A DNA stretch of 7,417 nucleotides from assembly GCA_023438965.1 (NCBI GenBank), contig JAEXPB010000118.1, positions 1 to 7,417 on the forward strand, read 5' to 3'. The notes beneath the pieces were generated by a model, which saw nothing but the letters and a program-made list of their open reading frames with translations, did not search any database and had not been told where the DNA came from. Positions 1-6,492 of this stretch are shown here, one piece after another (the first letter of the stretch is position 1; every line of letters begins with the position of its first letter). A program made the translations under genes and the position numbers. The DNA is from Bacillota bacterium. GTDB taxonomy: Bacteria > Bacillota > Clostridia > Saccharofermentanales > UBA5734.

Positions 1-1364
1 TGACGGCTTTCGTTGTGGTCATGCTCCTGGTCATGCTGCAGGCGATCAAGCTGGTCGGCAGCCGCAGTTCCCGCTATTTCCGGCTGCAGCAGAAAAGCCT
101 CGGCGAATTGAACGGCCTGGTCGAGGAGATGATCATCGGCCAGAAAGTGATCAAGGTTTTCAATCATGAAAACGAGGCAGTCGACGAGTTCAAGGTCAAG
201 AACGACGCTTTGCGTCAAGCTTCGACCAATGCGCAGACTTTTAGCGGCATTCTGATGCCGATCATGGGCAATCTTTCCTATGTCCTGTATTCACTAATTG
301 CCATGGGCGGCGCCATCATGGCGATTAACGGCCGGCTGGACATCGGCTCGATCGCGGCTTTCCTCCAATATGTCCGTTCGTTCACCATGCCGATCACCAA
401 TATTGCCAATCAGTTCAACAACCTGCTGTCCGCGCTGGCCGGCGCCGAACGGATCTTTGATGTCCTCGACCAGCCGGCGGAAGTCGATACCGGTCGGGTG
501 ACGCTGGTGCGGGCGACGGAAGACGCAACAGGCGTCTGGCAGGAGCTGCCGGACGCGGCCACCGCCGGCGTGGCTTCGGCTTGGGTCTGGAAAATCCCGC
601 AGGCGGATGGATCCAACGAGTTGCGGCCGCTGCGCGGCGATGTCCGCTTCCAGTCGGTCACCTTCGGCTATGTGCCAGAGAAAGGGGTTCTCAAATCGGT
701 TACCCTCTTTGCCAAGCCGGGTCAGAAAATCGCTTTCGTCGGTTCGACCGGAGCCGGCAAGACGACGATCACCAACCTGATCAACCGTTTTTATGAGATC
801 CAGGACGGCTCGATCACCTACGACGGCATCGAACTGCGTGATATCCGCAAGTCCGACCTGCGCCGGGCGCTGGGCATGGTCCTGCAGGATGTGCATCTGT
901 TCAAGGGCACGATCCGCGAGAACATCCGTTATGGCAAACTCGACGCCACCGACGAGGAGATCGAACGGGCCGCCCGGATTGCCAATGCCCATGGCTTTAT
1001 CATGAAACTGCCGCAGGGTTACGATACTCCGCTGGAAGCCGATGGCACCAACCTTTCCCAGGGTCAACGGCAGCTCTTGTCAATCGCCCGGGCTGCAGTC
1101 GCCGATCCGCCGGTCCTGATTCTCGACGAAGCAACCAGCTCGATCGACACCCGAACCGAGCGCCAGATTGAACGCGGCATGGACCAGCTGATGCATGGGC
1201 GGACCACACTGGCAATCGCCCACCGCTTGTCGACGGTGCGCAATGCCAATGCGATCATGGTCCTGGAAAACGGCGAAATTATCGAACGCGGCGACCATCA
1301 GGACCTGATCGGCCAGCATGGCCGGTACTATCAACTGTATACGGGCCTCAGCGAACTGAGTTGA
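1..1364 (+). CDS. ABC exporter half-transporter (permease-ATPase fusion), 5'-truncated
   Basis: This is the C-terminal part of an ABCB/MsbA-type exporter subunit, which couples ATP hydrolysis to export of lipids, drugs or peptides across the inner membrane. The frame is open from base 3, so the true start lies left of the window. The first ~150 codons hold the end of the membrane domain, including the conserved GQKVIKVFNHE coupling region and the last hydrophobic helices (~270-370). The nucleotide-binding domain is complete: Walker A GSTGAGKTT (741-767), Q-loop Gln (885-887), signature LSQGQ (1053-1067), Walker B VLILDE with the catalytic Glu (1113-1130) and H-loop His (1221-1223). It therefore looks catalytically competent. 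About 49 extra codons (489-635) lie between the two domains; I recall this as common in clostridial exporters that work as heterodimers. A partner half-transporter may lie upstream. The substrate cannot be told. Confidence 0.96.
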   Translation, partial: TAFVVVMLLVMLQAIKLVGSRSSRYFRLQQKSLGELNGLVEEMIIGQKVIKVFNHENEAVDEFKVKNDALRQASTNAQTFSGILMPIMGNLSYVLYSLIAMGGAIMAINGRLDIGSIAAFLQYVRSFTMPITNIANQFNNLLSALAGAERIFDVLDQPAEVDTGRVTLVRATEDATGVWQELPDAATAGVASAWVWKIPQADGSNELRPLRGDVRFQSVTFGYVPEKGVLKSVTLFAKPGQKIAFVGSTGAGKTTITNLINRFYEIQDGSITYDGIELRDIRKSDLRRALGMVLQDVHLFKGTIRENIRYGKLDATDEEIERAARIANAHGFIMKLPQGYDTPLEADGTNLSQGQRQLLSIARAAVADPPVLILDEATSSIDTRTERQIERGMDQLMHGRTTLAIAHRLSTVRNANAIMVLENGEIIERGDHQDLIGQHGRYYQLYTGLSELS

Positions 1365-1427
1365 TTTGAACCTGTTCAATCGGACAAGCCAAGGTCAGGT
1401 GCCAAGACCGCGCGGGAGTTTCCCGGA
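1365..1427. other. Convergent intergenic gap with two short inverted repeats
   Basis: This 63-bp gap separates the stop of the ABC exporter gene from the stop of the convergent membrane protein gene. It contains a 6-bp inverted repeat, TTGAAC-CT-GTTCAA (1366-1379), 1 bp after the ABC stop. It also contains a 5-bp hairpin CGGGA-GTT-TCCCG (1413-1425), 2 bp after the stop of the minus-strand gene. Neither is followed by a proper T-run on its strand, so I do not call a canonical intrinsic terminator. They could still act as weak bidirectional 3' end structures. Confidence 0.35.
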
Positions 1428-3452
1428 TCATTTCCGGCTGTATTGCCTGATCCAGTCCTCCTGGGAGATGGTTTCGGCATTCGGATAGGTCGCGCTGCGC
1501 CACAAGATCAGGCTGCCATCTGCTTTCTCTTCCAGAAAAAGCAGCAGGTTGTCGGTGAAGCCGAGACCGTAGGTGCGGATCTTGCCGGCGCGCAACAGTG
1601 TCGCCTGGCCAGCCGGGCTGATTTGCCATAAGCCGCGGTTGTCGAGGCCATAACAATAGCCGCTGCTGTCGCATATCAGCTGACTTAGCGGGAAATCGAT
1701 CAGACGGATAGCGGGTTCGTCACGCAGTGCCTGGTAAAACACACCCTGCCTGTTCGCGTAGCAAACTGCTGCGCCAGCCGGCGCCACTGCAGTCGTATAT
1801 TGATCAGCCCAATATTGAACGGGATGTTTGGCATCGTCCAGACTCAGACGTCCCAAACCCGAACCGTCCAGGAAATAAAGCCCGGTGCTGTCGATTTCAA
1901 ACCAGGTCACACCGCTCCGAACCGTTTGGCCGGACAGGTCCAGCCGACCGTCCGGCCTGAGGATGACCAGCTGGCCTTGCCAGATGCGCAGCCGGCTGGC
2001 CGGGCCCGGATCGACAATCGCTGTCTCGACGGATGCGCTTATATCGGTCAGGCGGTCCAGCTTCCAGCTCTTCAGATAATTTTCGCTGGTCAGCTGGCTG
2101 CCGCCCAGTCGAATGACCTGTCCGGCTCCGTTGATCAGATAATAGTGGTCCTCCCACAATTGCAGATCGCTGACCGGACCGCGCGCGGCCAGGACGCGAT
2201 TGCCCAGGTACAAACCGCCGCTCAGATAGAACTCGCGATTGCCGGCCAGGTCGATGTAGGCGTCGGCCAGCCATTGGCCGCCTTGACCGCTGCCGGCCAG
2301 ATTGGTCTGGAACTGGAAACCGCTGATCAAAAAACCATTACCGGCGGAATTGAAAACCACCTGCGCCTGCGCGCTGCCGCTGCTGCCCGGCAAGGGCTGC
2401 AAGGCGGTCGTCAGCTCTTGCGCTGCGAGTGCGGTTAAACCGCAAATGACCAGCTGATTGTCCGGGCCCAGAACAAAGCGGATCAGCGAGCCATCATCCA
2501 GAACCAAGGCATAATGCCGGCTGCTGCTGCCGGCATTGCCGGCGGCGGCGGATCGAATCGTCGTGGCATCGAGCAGGCCGGCGATCCGGTTGACCTGATC
2601 AGCCTGGACCAGGCGTCCGAGCTCCTGGTCATTCTGCGGATTATAACTGATCACGGCCCGGGCGCGGCTGCCAATGCCGACCAGATCGCCGACCTTGCCG
2701 CTGACCGTTTCCCGATCATATTCGTGCTGAAAAAGATAGATCGTGCCGTCGGCATCGCGGGCGCCAACCCGAAAAGCAGGCTTGAAGCCAGCCAGGGAGC
2801 GGATCTCCGTACCTTTGGCCAAGATGGTCGAAACAACCAATTGGTCCGGATTGGCCGGCGCCTTGGTAAACTCGTCTGCATACCGGAAATCAACAGTAGC
2901 CAGTACATCGCCAAGCGCCGGCGCTGCCGAGGCGGACTTGTCTGCCGGGATCGTGTCATAGACGACATAGCGTTGACCGCGGATGCTGACCATGGCGATC
3001 ATATCGGCCAGAGAGGAACCGCCGGAGGAAGGGATGGGATTTGTGCCGTTGCTTGCCGGTTCGGAGCCGGAGGCCGAAGGATCAGAGACAGCGGCCGGTC
3101 CGGTCGCAGTTCCCGCGGGGCCCGTTCCGGTTACCGAGGCTGTTGAAGAAGGCTGTACCGCGGTGAACAGACTGTGCAGCCAGCCCTGGCTGAGGGCGAT
3201 TCCCGGCAGGAGGACGAGGACCAGCAACGCGGCAGCCAGTCCGCTGATCAAACGCCTGGTCTGCTGGCGCCGTCGCTGTCCGGCGGCAAGGACAATCCGC
3301 TGCCAGGCCAAAGCCGGATCGGGCAAAGGCAGCTGGTTCAGCCCCCGATCCAACCGACTGCGCCACTGTTCGCGGATTTCCGGATTTTCCAGGTCACGGA
3401 CCGACTGAGCAGCATCGCCCCGGCGGAAGTGAAATAATTTGAATTTATACAT
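1428..3452 (-). CDS. Putative anti-sigma/sensor membrane protein with beta-propeller-like ectodomain
   Basis: Probable membrane partner of the ECF sigma factor encoded 20 bp upstream. The protein has 674 residues: a basic cytoplasmic N-terminus (1-67), one transmembrane helix (~68-89), a linker rich in Ser, Thr, Gly, Pro and Ala (~100-147), then a ~525-residue extracytoplasmic part. That part begins with a small beta-rich domain (~155-270) and continues with repeated blade-like units such as YYLINGAGQVIRL, GLYFLDGSGLGRLSL and YCYGLDNRGLWQISPAG, which suggest a beta-propeller. The N-terminus has no HxxxCxxC zinc anti-sigma motif and no other anti-sigma domain I recognise, so the role rests on operon position and topology. 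The ATG at 3452 is chosen because AAAGGA (3463-3468) sits 10 nt upstream; a longer open frame reaching 3758 only shadows the sigma gene. It could instead be a surface sensor with no direct sigma binding. Confidence 0.8.
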   Translation of the reverse strand: MYKFKLFHFRRGDAAQSVRDLENPEIREQWRSRLDRGLNQLPLPDPALAWQRIVLAAGQRRRQQTRRLISGLAAALLVLVLLPGIALSQGWLHSLFTAVQPSSTASVTGTGPAGTATGPAAVSDPSASGSEPASNGTNPIPSSGGSSLADMIAMVSIRGQRYVVYDTIPADKSASAAPALGDVLATVDFRYADEFTKAPANPDQLVVSTILAKGTEIRSLAGFKPAFRVGARDADGTIYLFQHEYDRETVSGKVGDLVGIGSRARAVISYNPQNDQELGRLVQADQVNRIAGLLDATTIRSAAAGNAGSSSRHYALVLDDGSLIRFVLGPDNQLVICGLTALAAQELTTALQPLPGSSGSAQAQVVFNSAGNGFLISGFQFQTNLAGSGQGGQWLADAYIDLAGNREFYLSGGLYLGNRVLAARGPVSDLQLWEDHYYLINGAGQVIRLGGSQLTSENYLKSWKLDRLTDISASVETAIVDPGPASRLRIWQGQLVILRPDGRLDLSGQTVRSGVTWFEIDSTGLYFLDGSGLGRLSLDDAKHPVQYWADQYTTAVAPAGAAVCYANRQGVFYQALRDEPAIRLIDFPLSQLICDSSGYCYGLDNRGLWQISPAGQATLLRAGKIRTYGLGFTDNLLLFLEEKADGSLILWRSATYPNAETISQEDWIRQYSRK

Positions 3453-3462
3453 GCATGATTCA

Positions 3463-3468
3463 TCCTTT
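3463..3468 (-). promoter_or_regulatory. Ribosome binding site of the putative anti-sigma gene
   Basis: AAAGGA lies in the 20-bp gap between the sigma stop codon (3473-3475) and the ATG at 3452, with a 10-nt spacer. It decides the start in a frame that stays open another 102 codons upstream. The short gap fits translation of both genes from one mRNA. Confidence 0.7.
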
Positions 3469-3472
3469 CGTA

Positions 3473-3943
3473 TCACAGTGACAGGACTCGCTGCAATTCT
3501 GCCCTGGCCCGCCGGACCCTTCCGGCTACTGTTCCCGGCGGACGGCGCAGCAGTCGGGCTGTCTCGGCCAGCGTGAAGCCGAGATAATCGTGCAGCAGAA
3601 AGCTGACACGCAGATCGTTGTCCAGCCGGAGCACAGCCTGGACCAGATCGGCTTGTGCGTGCGGAGCATCGTCCGGGCACCCGGCTGACGGCAGGTCGCC
3701 GACATCCTCGATACTCTCGCTGCGCTGGCGGCTGGCCGAATTCAGTTCGTCCCGACACAAATTGGCCACGGCGATCATCAGGTAGGACCGTTCTTTACCG
3801 GGCTCCAATTCCGGCCGGCGCAGAAGTAACCGGACAAAAACCTCCTGGCAGATGTCCTCCGCAGCGGTGTGATTGCGTAAATAGAGCCAGGCGACGCGGA
3901 TCATGGATGCCTGGTGCTCGTTATATAGTGCTTCCCAGTCCAA
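3473..3943 (-). CDS. ECF-family RNA polymerase sigma factor
   Basis: A 156-residue sigma-70 factor of the extracytoplasmic function group, which directs RNA polymerase to a small stimulus-specific regulon. Region 2 covers roughly residues 5-70 and contains the hallmark stretch AAEDICQEVFVRLL (27-40) followed by RSYLMIAVANLCRDELN (52-68). Region 4 covers roughly 100-154, with the helix-turn-helix TLAETARLLRRPPGTVAGRV (124-143). The short acidic linker and absence of region 3 are typical of ECF factors, as is the length. The start is a TTG at 3943-3941 backed by AAAGGAG five bases upstream. The membrane protein gene follows after 20 bp, the usual sigma/anti-sigma order. Exact ECF subgroup and target promoters cannot be read from this window. 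Confidence 0.95.
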   Translation of the reverse strand: MDWEALYNEHQASMIRVAWLYLRNHTAAEDICQEVFVRLLLRRPELEPGKERSYLMIAVANLCRDELNSASRQRSESIEDVGDLPSAGCPDDAPHAQADLVQAVLRLDNDLRVSFLLHDYLGFTLAETARLLRRPPGTVAGRVRRARAELQRVLSL

Positions 3944-3948
3944 TGGCG

Positions 3949-3955
3949 CTCCTTT
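3949..3955 (-). promoter_or_regulatory. Strong ribosome binding site deciding a TTG start
   Basis: AAAGGAG precedes the TTG start codon of the sigma factor with a 5-nt spacer (CGCCA). No ATG or GTG in frame gives a better match, so the unusual start is well supported. A TTG start would tend to lower sigma factor output. Confidence 0.75.
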
Positions 3956-4021
3956 CGCTGCAGCGAATTCTACTCTAGAAACGAATCAAAATGGCTTTTT
4001 TATCATGTCTGATTTCTTTTC

Positions 4022-4051
4022 ATTATCTCTTTTTTGAGCCGCTGCAAGCAA
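4022..4051 (-). promoter_or_regulatory. Candidate housekeeping promoter of the sigma/anti-sigma operon
   Basis: On the minus strand TTGCTT (4046-4051, 4/6 match to TTGACA) is followed after 18 bp by GATAAT (4022-4027, 5/6 match to TATAAT). The predicted transcript would start near 4015, giving an A-rich leader of about 70 nt before the TTG start. The surrounding DNA (3985-4070) is markedly AT-rich compared with the genes. I saw no clear ECF-type -35 AAC motif that would argue for autoregulation. Inference from consensus matching only. Confidence 0.4.
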
Positions 4052-4140
4052 GGGAAAATATCAAAGTCTAGCGGGATCGCTGCATTTCGCCGCTAAGGGC
4101 AATTTGGATCGACGGTATCGTCCCAACGAATTTCGAGAAA

Positions 4141-4173
4141 AGCAAAAAATCGTTTGCCGAACGGTAAACGATT
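4141..4173 (-). terminator. Intrinsic terminator after the AsnC-family gene
   Basis: The minus strand reads a hairpin with outer arms AATCGTTT and AAACGATT (4148-4173), an inner CCG/CGG pairing with one A-C mismatch, and a small loop. It is followed at once by ATTTTTTGCT. The stem begins about 25 bp beyond the AsnC-family stop codon (4199-4201). On the plus strand the hairpin has no T-run after it, so it serves the aspA-regulator transcript and insulates the sigma operon from it. Confidence 0.85.
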
Positions 4174-4198
4174 GGCCGATAACCGATCGCCCGACTGG

Positions 4199-4633
4199 TC
4201 AGACCTGGCTCTTGAAGCGATGCCGGACCGGCGAGGAGAGAACCAGCAGCGTCTGGGTGCTGCCGAATTTCTGGGCTTTGCGGACAAAATCGTCCAGTTG
4301 GGCGATCGAAGGGACATTAACCGTGGCGACCATCGAGTAAATGCCGGTGACATGGTGGCATTCCGTGACACAGGATTGTTCGCGGGCAAACTGGATGAAA
4401 TCCGCCTGGAGCTGCGGTTTGATGGTCAGGGTGACAATGGCCTGGATCAGATTGCCGACCTTCTCGGGATTGACGATGGCCTGGTATCCTTCAATGATGC
4501 CCTGTTCTTCCAGCCGGGTGATGCGCACGGTGATCGCCTGCGGGGACAAATGGACGGCCTCGGCGATCCGGCGAACCGGCAGGCGGCCATTCAGACTCAA
4601 TAATTCAAGGATTTTGCGATCCAAATCATCCAT
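4199..4633 (-). CDS. Lrp/AsnC-family transcriptional regulator
   Basis: A 144-residue DNA-binding regulator of the feast/famine type, which usually senses an amino acid and controls its metabolism or transport. The N-terminus has the family opening LDRKILELLSLNGR (4-17) and a winged helix-turn-helix (about 18-47) with RIAEAVHLSPQAITVRITRL. The C-terminal RAM ligand-binding/oligomerisation domain (about 62-135) contains the HHVTGIYSMVATV stretch (93-105), where the family typically has VTGxYD. Length matches the family (about 140-165). I chose the ATG at 4633 because it aligns with the family N-terminus; a TTG at 4711 would add 26 unlike residues and overlaps the candidate -35 box. AAAGG lies 11 nt before the ATG. 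It follows aspA by 113 bp on the same strand, so aspartate or asparagine metabolism is a plausible target, and autoregulation is likely by family precedent. Confidence 0.92.
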   Translation of the reverse strand: MDDLDRKILELLSLNGRLPVRRIAEAVHLSPQAITVRITRLEEQGIIEGYQAIVNPEKVGNLIQAIVTLTIKPQLQADFIQFAREQSCVTECHHVTGIYSMVATVNVPSIAQLDDFVRKAQKFGSTQTLLVLSSPVRHRFKSQV

Positions 4634-4674
4634 ATCCCGGTCAGCCTTTCGGTGTGGATTCGATGATGAAGTCA

Positions 4675-4684
4675 ATAAGCTTAT
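4675..4684. promoter_or_regulatory. Candidate AsnC-family operator palindrome
   Basis: ATAAGCTTAT is a perfect 10-bp palindrome overlapping the -10 box and probable transcription start of the AsnC-family gene, about 40 bp before its ATG. Placement fits autorepression, a habit of Lrp/AsnC regulators, but a palindrome containing a HindIII-like core could arise by chance and no second copy was noticed near aspA. Confidence 0.35.
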
Positions 4685-4711
4685 CTTGCCGAATTGCCGG
4701 GTGTTTGTCAA
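4683..4711 (-). promoter_or_regulatory. Candidate promoter of the AsnC-family gene
   Basis: A perfect TTGACA -35 (4706-4711) is followed after 17 bp by CAAGAT (4683-4688), a 3/6 match to TATAAT that keeps the most conserved A2 and T6. Transcription would start near 4676, leaving a leader of about 43 nt. The weak -10 would suit a promoter under control. No T-tailed hairpin lies between aspA and this site, so the gene may also be transcribed from aspA. Confidence 0.5.
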
Positions 4712-4746
4712 TGCAGCCGGAACGGCGGCCGCCAGCGAGCCGTCAA

Positions 4747-6147
4747 TCAGGGCCAGATGCCGACCGCTGCCGGCCCGGTCAACCGCTGCGCATCGAGCAG
4801 ATTATCCAGACGGCCGGCGTCAACCAGATGTTCCTGCTCAGCTATCTCCCGGACGGATCGGTTTTCGCTCACGACGCGCTTGGCGACATCCGACGATTTC
4901 TGGTATCCGATCACCGGCGCCAGCGCGGTCGCCAGGGCGGCGCTGTGATCGAGCAGTTCACGGCAGCGTGCCTGGTTGGCCGTGATACCCTGGATGCAAT
5001 GGCGGTCCAGGGTGGCGATGCCGTTTCGCAGCATCGTGATGTCGCTGAAAAGGTTGTCGAAAAGGATCGGCTCGAAGGCGTTCAATTCCAGCTGACCGGC
5101 TTCGGCAGCCAGTGTAGCGGTGACATCGTGGCCGATGACGGCGAAGGCGATCTGGTTGACGACTTCGGGGATGACCGGATTGATCTTGCCCGGCATGATC
5201 GACGAGCCGTTCTGGCGCGCCGGCAGCGTGATTTCACCCAAGCCGGCCTTGGGGCCGGAGGCAAGCAGGCGCAGGTCGCTGGCCATTTTGGACAGGGTTG
5301 CGGCACAGCCGCGCAGCGCGGCCGACAGCGCCAGCAAGCCGTCGAGGTTTTGCGTCGCGTCAATCAAATTGTCCGCCGGATGCAGTTTCAATCCGGTCAG
5401 CTGATTGAGCGTCGGCACGATCCGCGCCAGATAGCGCGGATCGGCGTTGATGCAAGTGCCGATCGCGGTGCCGCCGAGATTAACCGTTCGCAGCGCCGGC
5501 AATTCGGCTTTCAAGCGGCCGGCGGCACGGCGCAGCGTGGCATGCCAGGCCTGGAATTCCTGGCCCAGCCGGATCGGCACCGCGTCGGACAGCTGGGTCC
5601 GCCCCAGCTTCAACACGGCGTCAAATTCCCGGGCTTTACCGGCGAGCGACCGGTTCAGGCCGGCCAAAGCGGCGATCAGGCCCGGCAAGAGCTTCAGCAG
5701 CGCCATGCGGCCGGCGGTGGGGTAAACGTCGTTGGTCGATTGGCTCATATTGATCTGATCATTGGGATGGATCACCTGGTAGGAGCCTTTAGCCTGGCCC
5801 ATGATTTCCAAAGCCCGGTTGGCGATGACTTCATTGACGTTCATATTGGTCGAAGTACCGGCGCCGCCCTGGATCGCGTCGACGCAGAAAGCTTCCCGGC
5901 AACGGCCGGAAAGAAGATCGTCGCAAGCCTGGATGATTGCTCCGGCACGTCTTCTGTCCAGCAAGCCAATCTCCTGGTGAACCACAGCGGCGGCCTTTTT
6001 GATTTCGATCAGCGAATCGGTCAGCACCGGATGGACGATCCGGCCGGATATCGGGAAATTTTCCTGAGCCCGCACTGTATGGACGCCATAATAAGCGTCG
6101 GCCGGAACCGGGCACGAACCAATAGAATCATTTTCAATCCTGTACAT
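4747..6147 (-). CDS. aspA: Aspartate ammonia-lyase (aspartase)
   Basis: Cytoplasmic homotetrameric enzyme converting L-aspartate to fumarate and ammonia, feeding aspartate into fumarate respiration or catabolism. The 466 residues match the usual ~470. Superfamily regions are all present: GGAGTSTNMNVNEV (94-107), HPNDQINMSQSTNDVYPTA (127-145), GRTQLSDAVPIRLGQEF (182-198) and the signature loop GSSIMPGKINP (314-324), where Ser315 corresponds to the catalytic base of characterised aspartases. The first block and GRTQLxDAVP favour aspartase over class II fumarase, the main alternative. The ATG at 6147 gives the typical N-terminus (MYRIENDSIG) and has a GGGGG-containing ribosome site about 9 nt upstream. 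An AsnC-family regulator follows on the same strand. The opposite strand has a long open frame across most of the gene, which I take as a codon-bias artefact. Confidence 0.95.
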   Translation of the reverse strand: MYRIENDSIGSCPVPADAYYGVHTVRAQENFPISGRIVHPVLTDSLIEIKKAAAVVHQEIGLLDRRRAGAIIQACDDLLSGRCREAFCVDAIQGGAGTSTNMNVNEVIANRALEIMGQAKGSYQVIHPNDQINMSQSTNDVYPTAGRMALLKLLPGLIAALAGLNRSLAGKAREFDAVLKLGRTQLSDAVPIRLGQEFQAWHATLRRAAGRLKAELPALRTVNLGGTAIGTCINADPRYLARIVPTLNQLTGLKLHPADNLIDATQNLDGLLALSAALRGCAATLSKMASDLRLLASGPKAGLGEITLPARQNGSSIMPGKINPVIPEVVNQIAFAVIGHDVTATLAAEAGQLELNAFEPILFDNLFSDITMLRNGIATLDRHCIQGITANQARCRELLDHSAALATALAPVIGYQKSSDVAKRVVSENRSVREIAEQEHLVDAGRLDNLLDAQRLTGPAAVGIWP

Positions 6148-6187
6148 GGTATTTTTCCCCCTGCAGCATCAAGATATGGACAAGCGG

Positions 6188-6215
6188 ATCTTAACATGCG
6201 GCCGACAGCTGCAAA
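6188..6215 (-). promoter_or_regulatory. Candidate extended -10 promoter of aspA
   Basis: The minus strand carries TGTTAAGAT (6188-6196), an extended -10 of the form TGnTAnnAT, with TTTGCA (6210-6215, 4/6) 16 bp upstream as a poor -35. Transcription would start near 6181, about 34 nt before the aspA ATG, a normal leader length. Consensus matching only. Confidence 0.4.
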
Positions 6216-6284
6216 GCAAGAGCAGGCAAGTTTTCATTTAGTGCGGTCATCCGGCGCCCGTACCGCAGAAAATGCTGTCCAGGG

Positions 6285-6360
6285 TGCCGGACGAGCCTCC
6301 AGCCGGCGTCGGGATGACTCGCTGACGATTGATCGCAGACGAGATGACAGGCGTCCGGCA
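6285..6360. repeat. 9-bp inverted repeat bounding a 76-bp GC-rich segment
   Basis: TGCCGGACG (6285-6293) and CGTCCGGCA (6352-6360) are exact reverse complements separated by 58 bp. There is no flanking target duplication (ccaggg on the left, atgaat on the right), so a miniature transposable element is not supported. The segment could fold into a long-stem RNA or be a DNA cruciform/regulator site. The function is unknown. Confidence 0.45.
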
Positions 6361-6422
6361 ATGAATGAAACCGTAAAGAATTATCAAAAAGAAATTAAAT
6401 AGCAATATATGAGAAAGCATAA

Positions 6423-6451
6423 TTGACGATATCGAAAATCAGTTGTAAAAT
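6423..6451 (+). promoter_or_regulatory. Sigma-A type promoter of the CapA-family gene
   Basis: TTGACG (6423-6428, 5/6) and TAAAAT (6446-6451, 5/6) are separated by the optimal 17 bp inside an AT-rich island. Transcription should begin near 6458, giving a leader of about 35 nt that contains the GAGGA ribosome site. This is the clearest promoter in the window and suggests constitutive basal expression. Confidence 0.85.
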
Positions 6452-6492
6452 CAGGGCGAAATCTGTTAATTGGCCGGATCGAGGAAACGCTT

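Larger units (their letters stand above)
6148..6492. other. Divergent intergenic region between aspA and the CapA-family gene
   Basis: This 345-bp stretch has three parts. Next to aspA (6148-6240) is a probable aspA promoter and leader. The middle (6241-6360) is GC-rich and full of inverted repeats: TGCGGT/ACCGCA (6242-6247 and 6262-6267), GTCATCC/GGATGAC (6246-6252 and 6312-6318) and a 9-bp TGCCGGACG/CGTCCGGCA (6285-6293 and 6352-6360). The last part (6365-6480) is AT-rich and carries the promoter of the right-hand gene. No convincing coding frame was found; the 13-codon frame from 6361 lacks a ribosome site. Confidence 0.6.

Noticed and set aside
294..1067. 257-codon minus-strand frame opposite the ABC exporter
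   Set aside because: The plus strand encodes an intact ATPase domain there with every motif in order; the antisense product resembles nothing.
1800..3146. Several 60-210 codon plus-strand frames within the membrane protein gene
   Set aside because: They are shadows of the minus-strand gene: no ribosome sites, no domains and biased Ala/Gly/Arg composition.
3453..3758. 102-codon upstream extension of the putative anti-sigma gene
   Set aside because: It overlaps the ECF sigma gene in another frame and is Arg/Ser/Pro-rich without domain character. The ATG at 3452 has its own ribosome site.
4634..4711. 26-codon N-terminal extension of the AsnC-family regulator from a TTG
   Set aside because: It lies over the predicted promoter and palindrome, and the family begins at the DDLDRKIL stretch encoded from 4633.
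6285..6360. Miniature transposable element bounded by the 9-bp inverted repeat
   Set aside because: No target-site duplication, no second copy in the window, and short arms that could arise in GC-rich DNA by chance.
4654..6402. 582-codon open frame on the plus strand opposite aspA
   Set aside because: Its product is low-complexity in Gln, Arg, Gly and Asp with no recognisable domain, and it overlaps a full-length aspartase with all catalytic motifs. Long antisense frames are expected from GC-rich codon use.
6361..6402. 13-codon peptide frame starting ATGAATGAAACC
   Set aside because: No ribosome binding site, no relation to a regulatory hairpin, and it ends before the promoter of the downstream gene, so it is unlikely to be a leader peptide.
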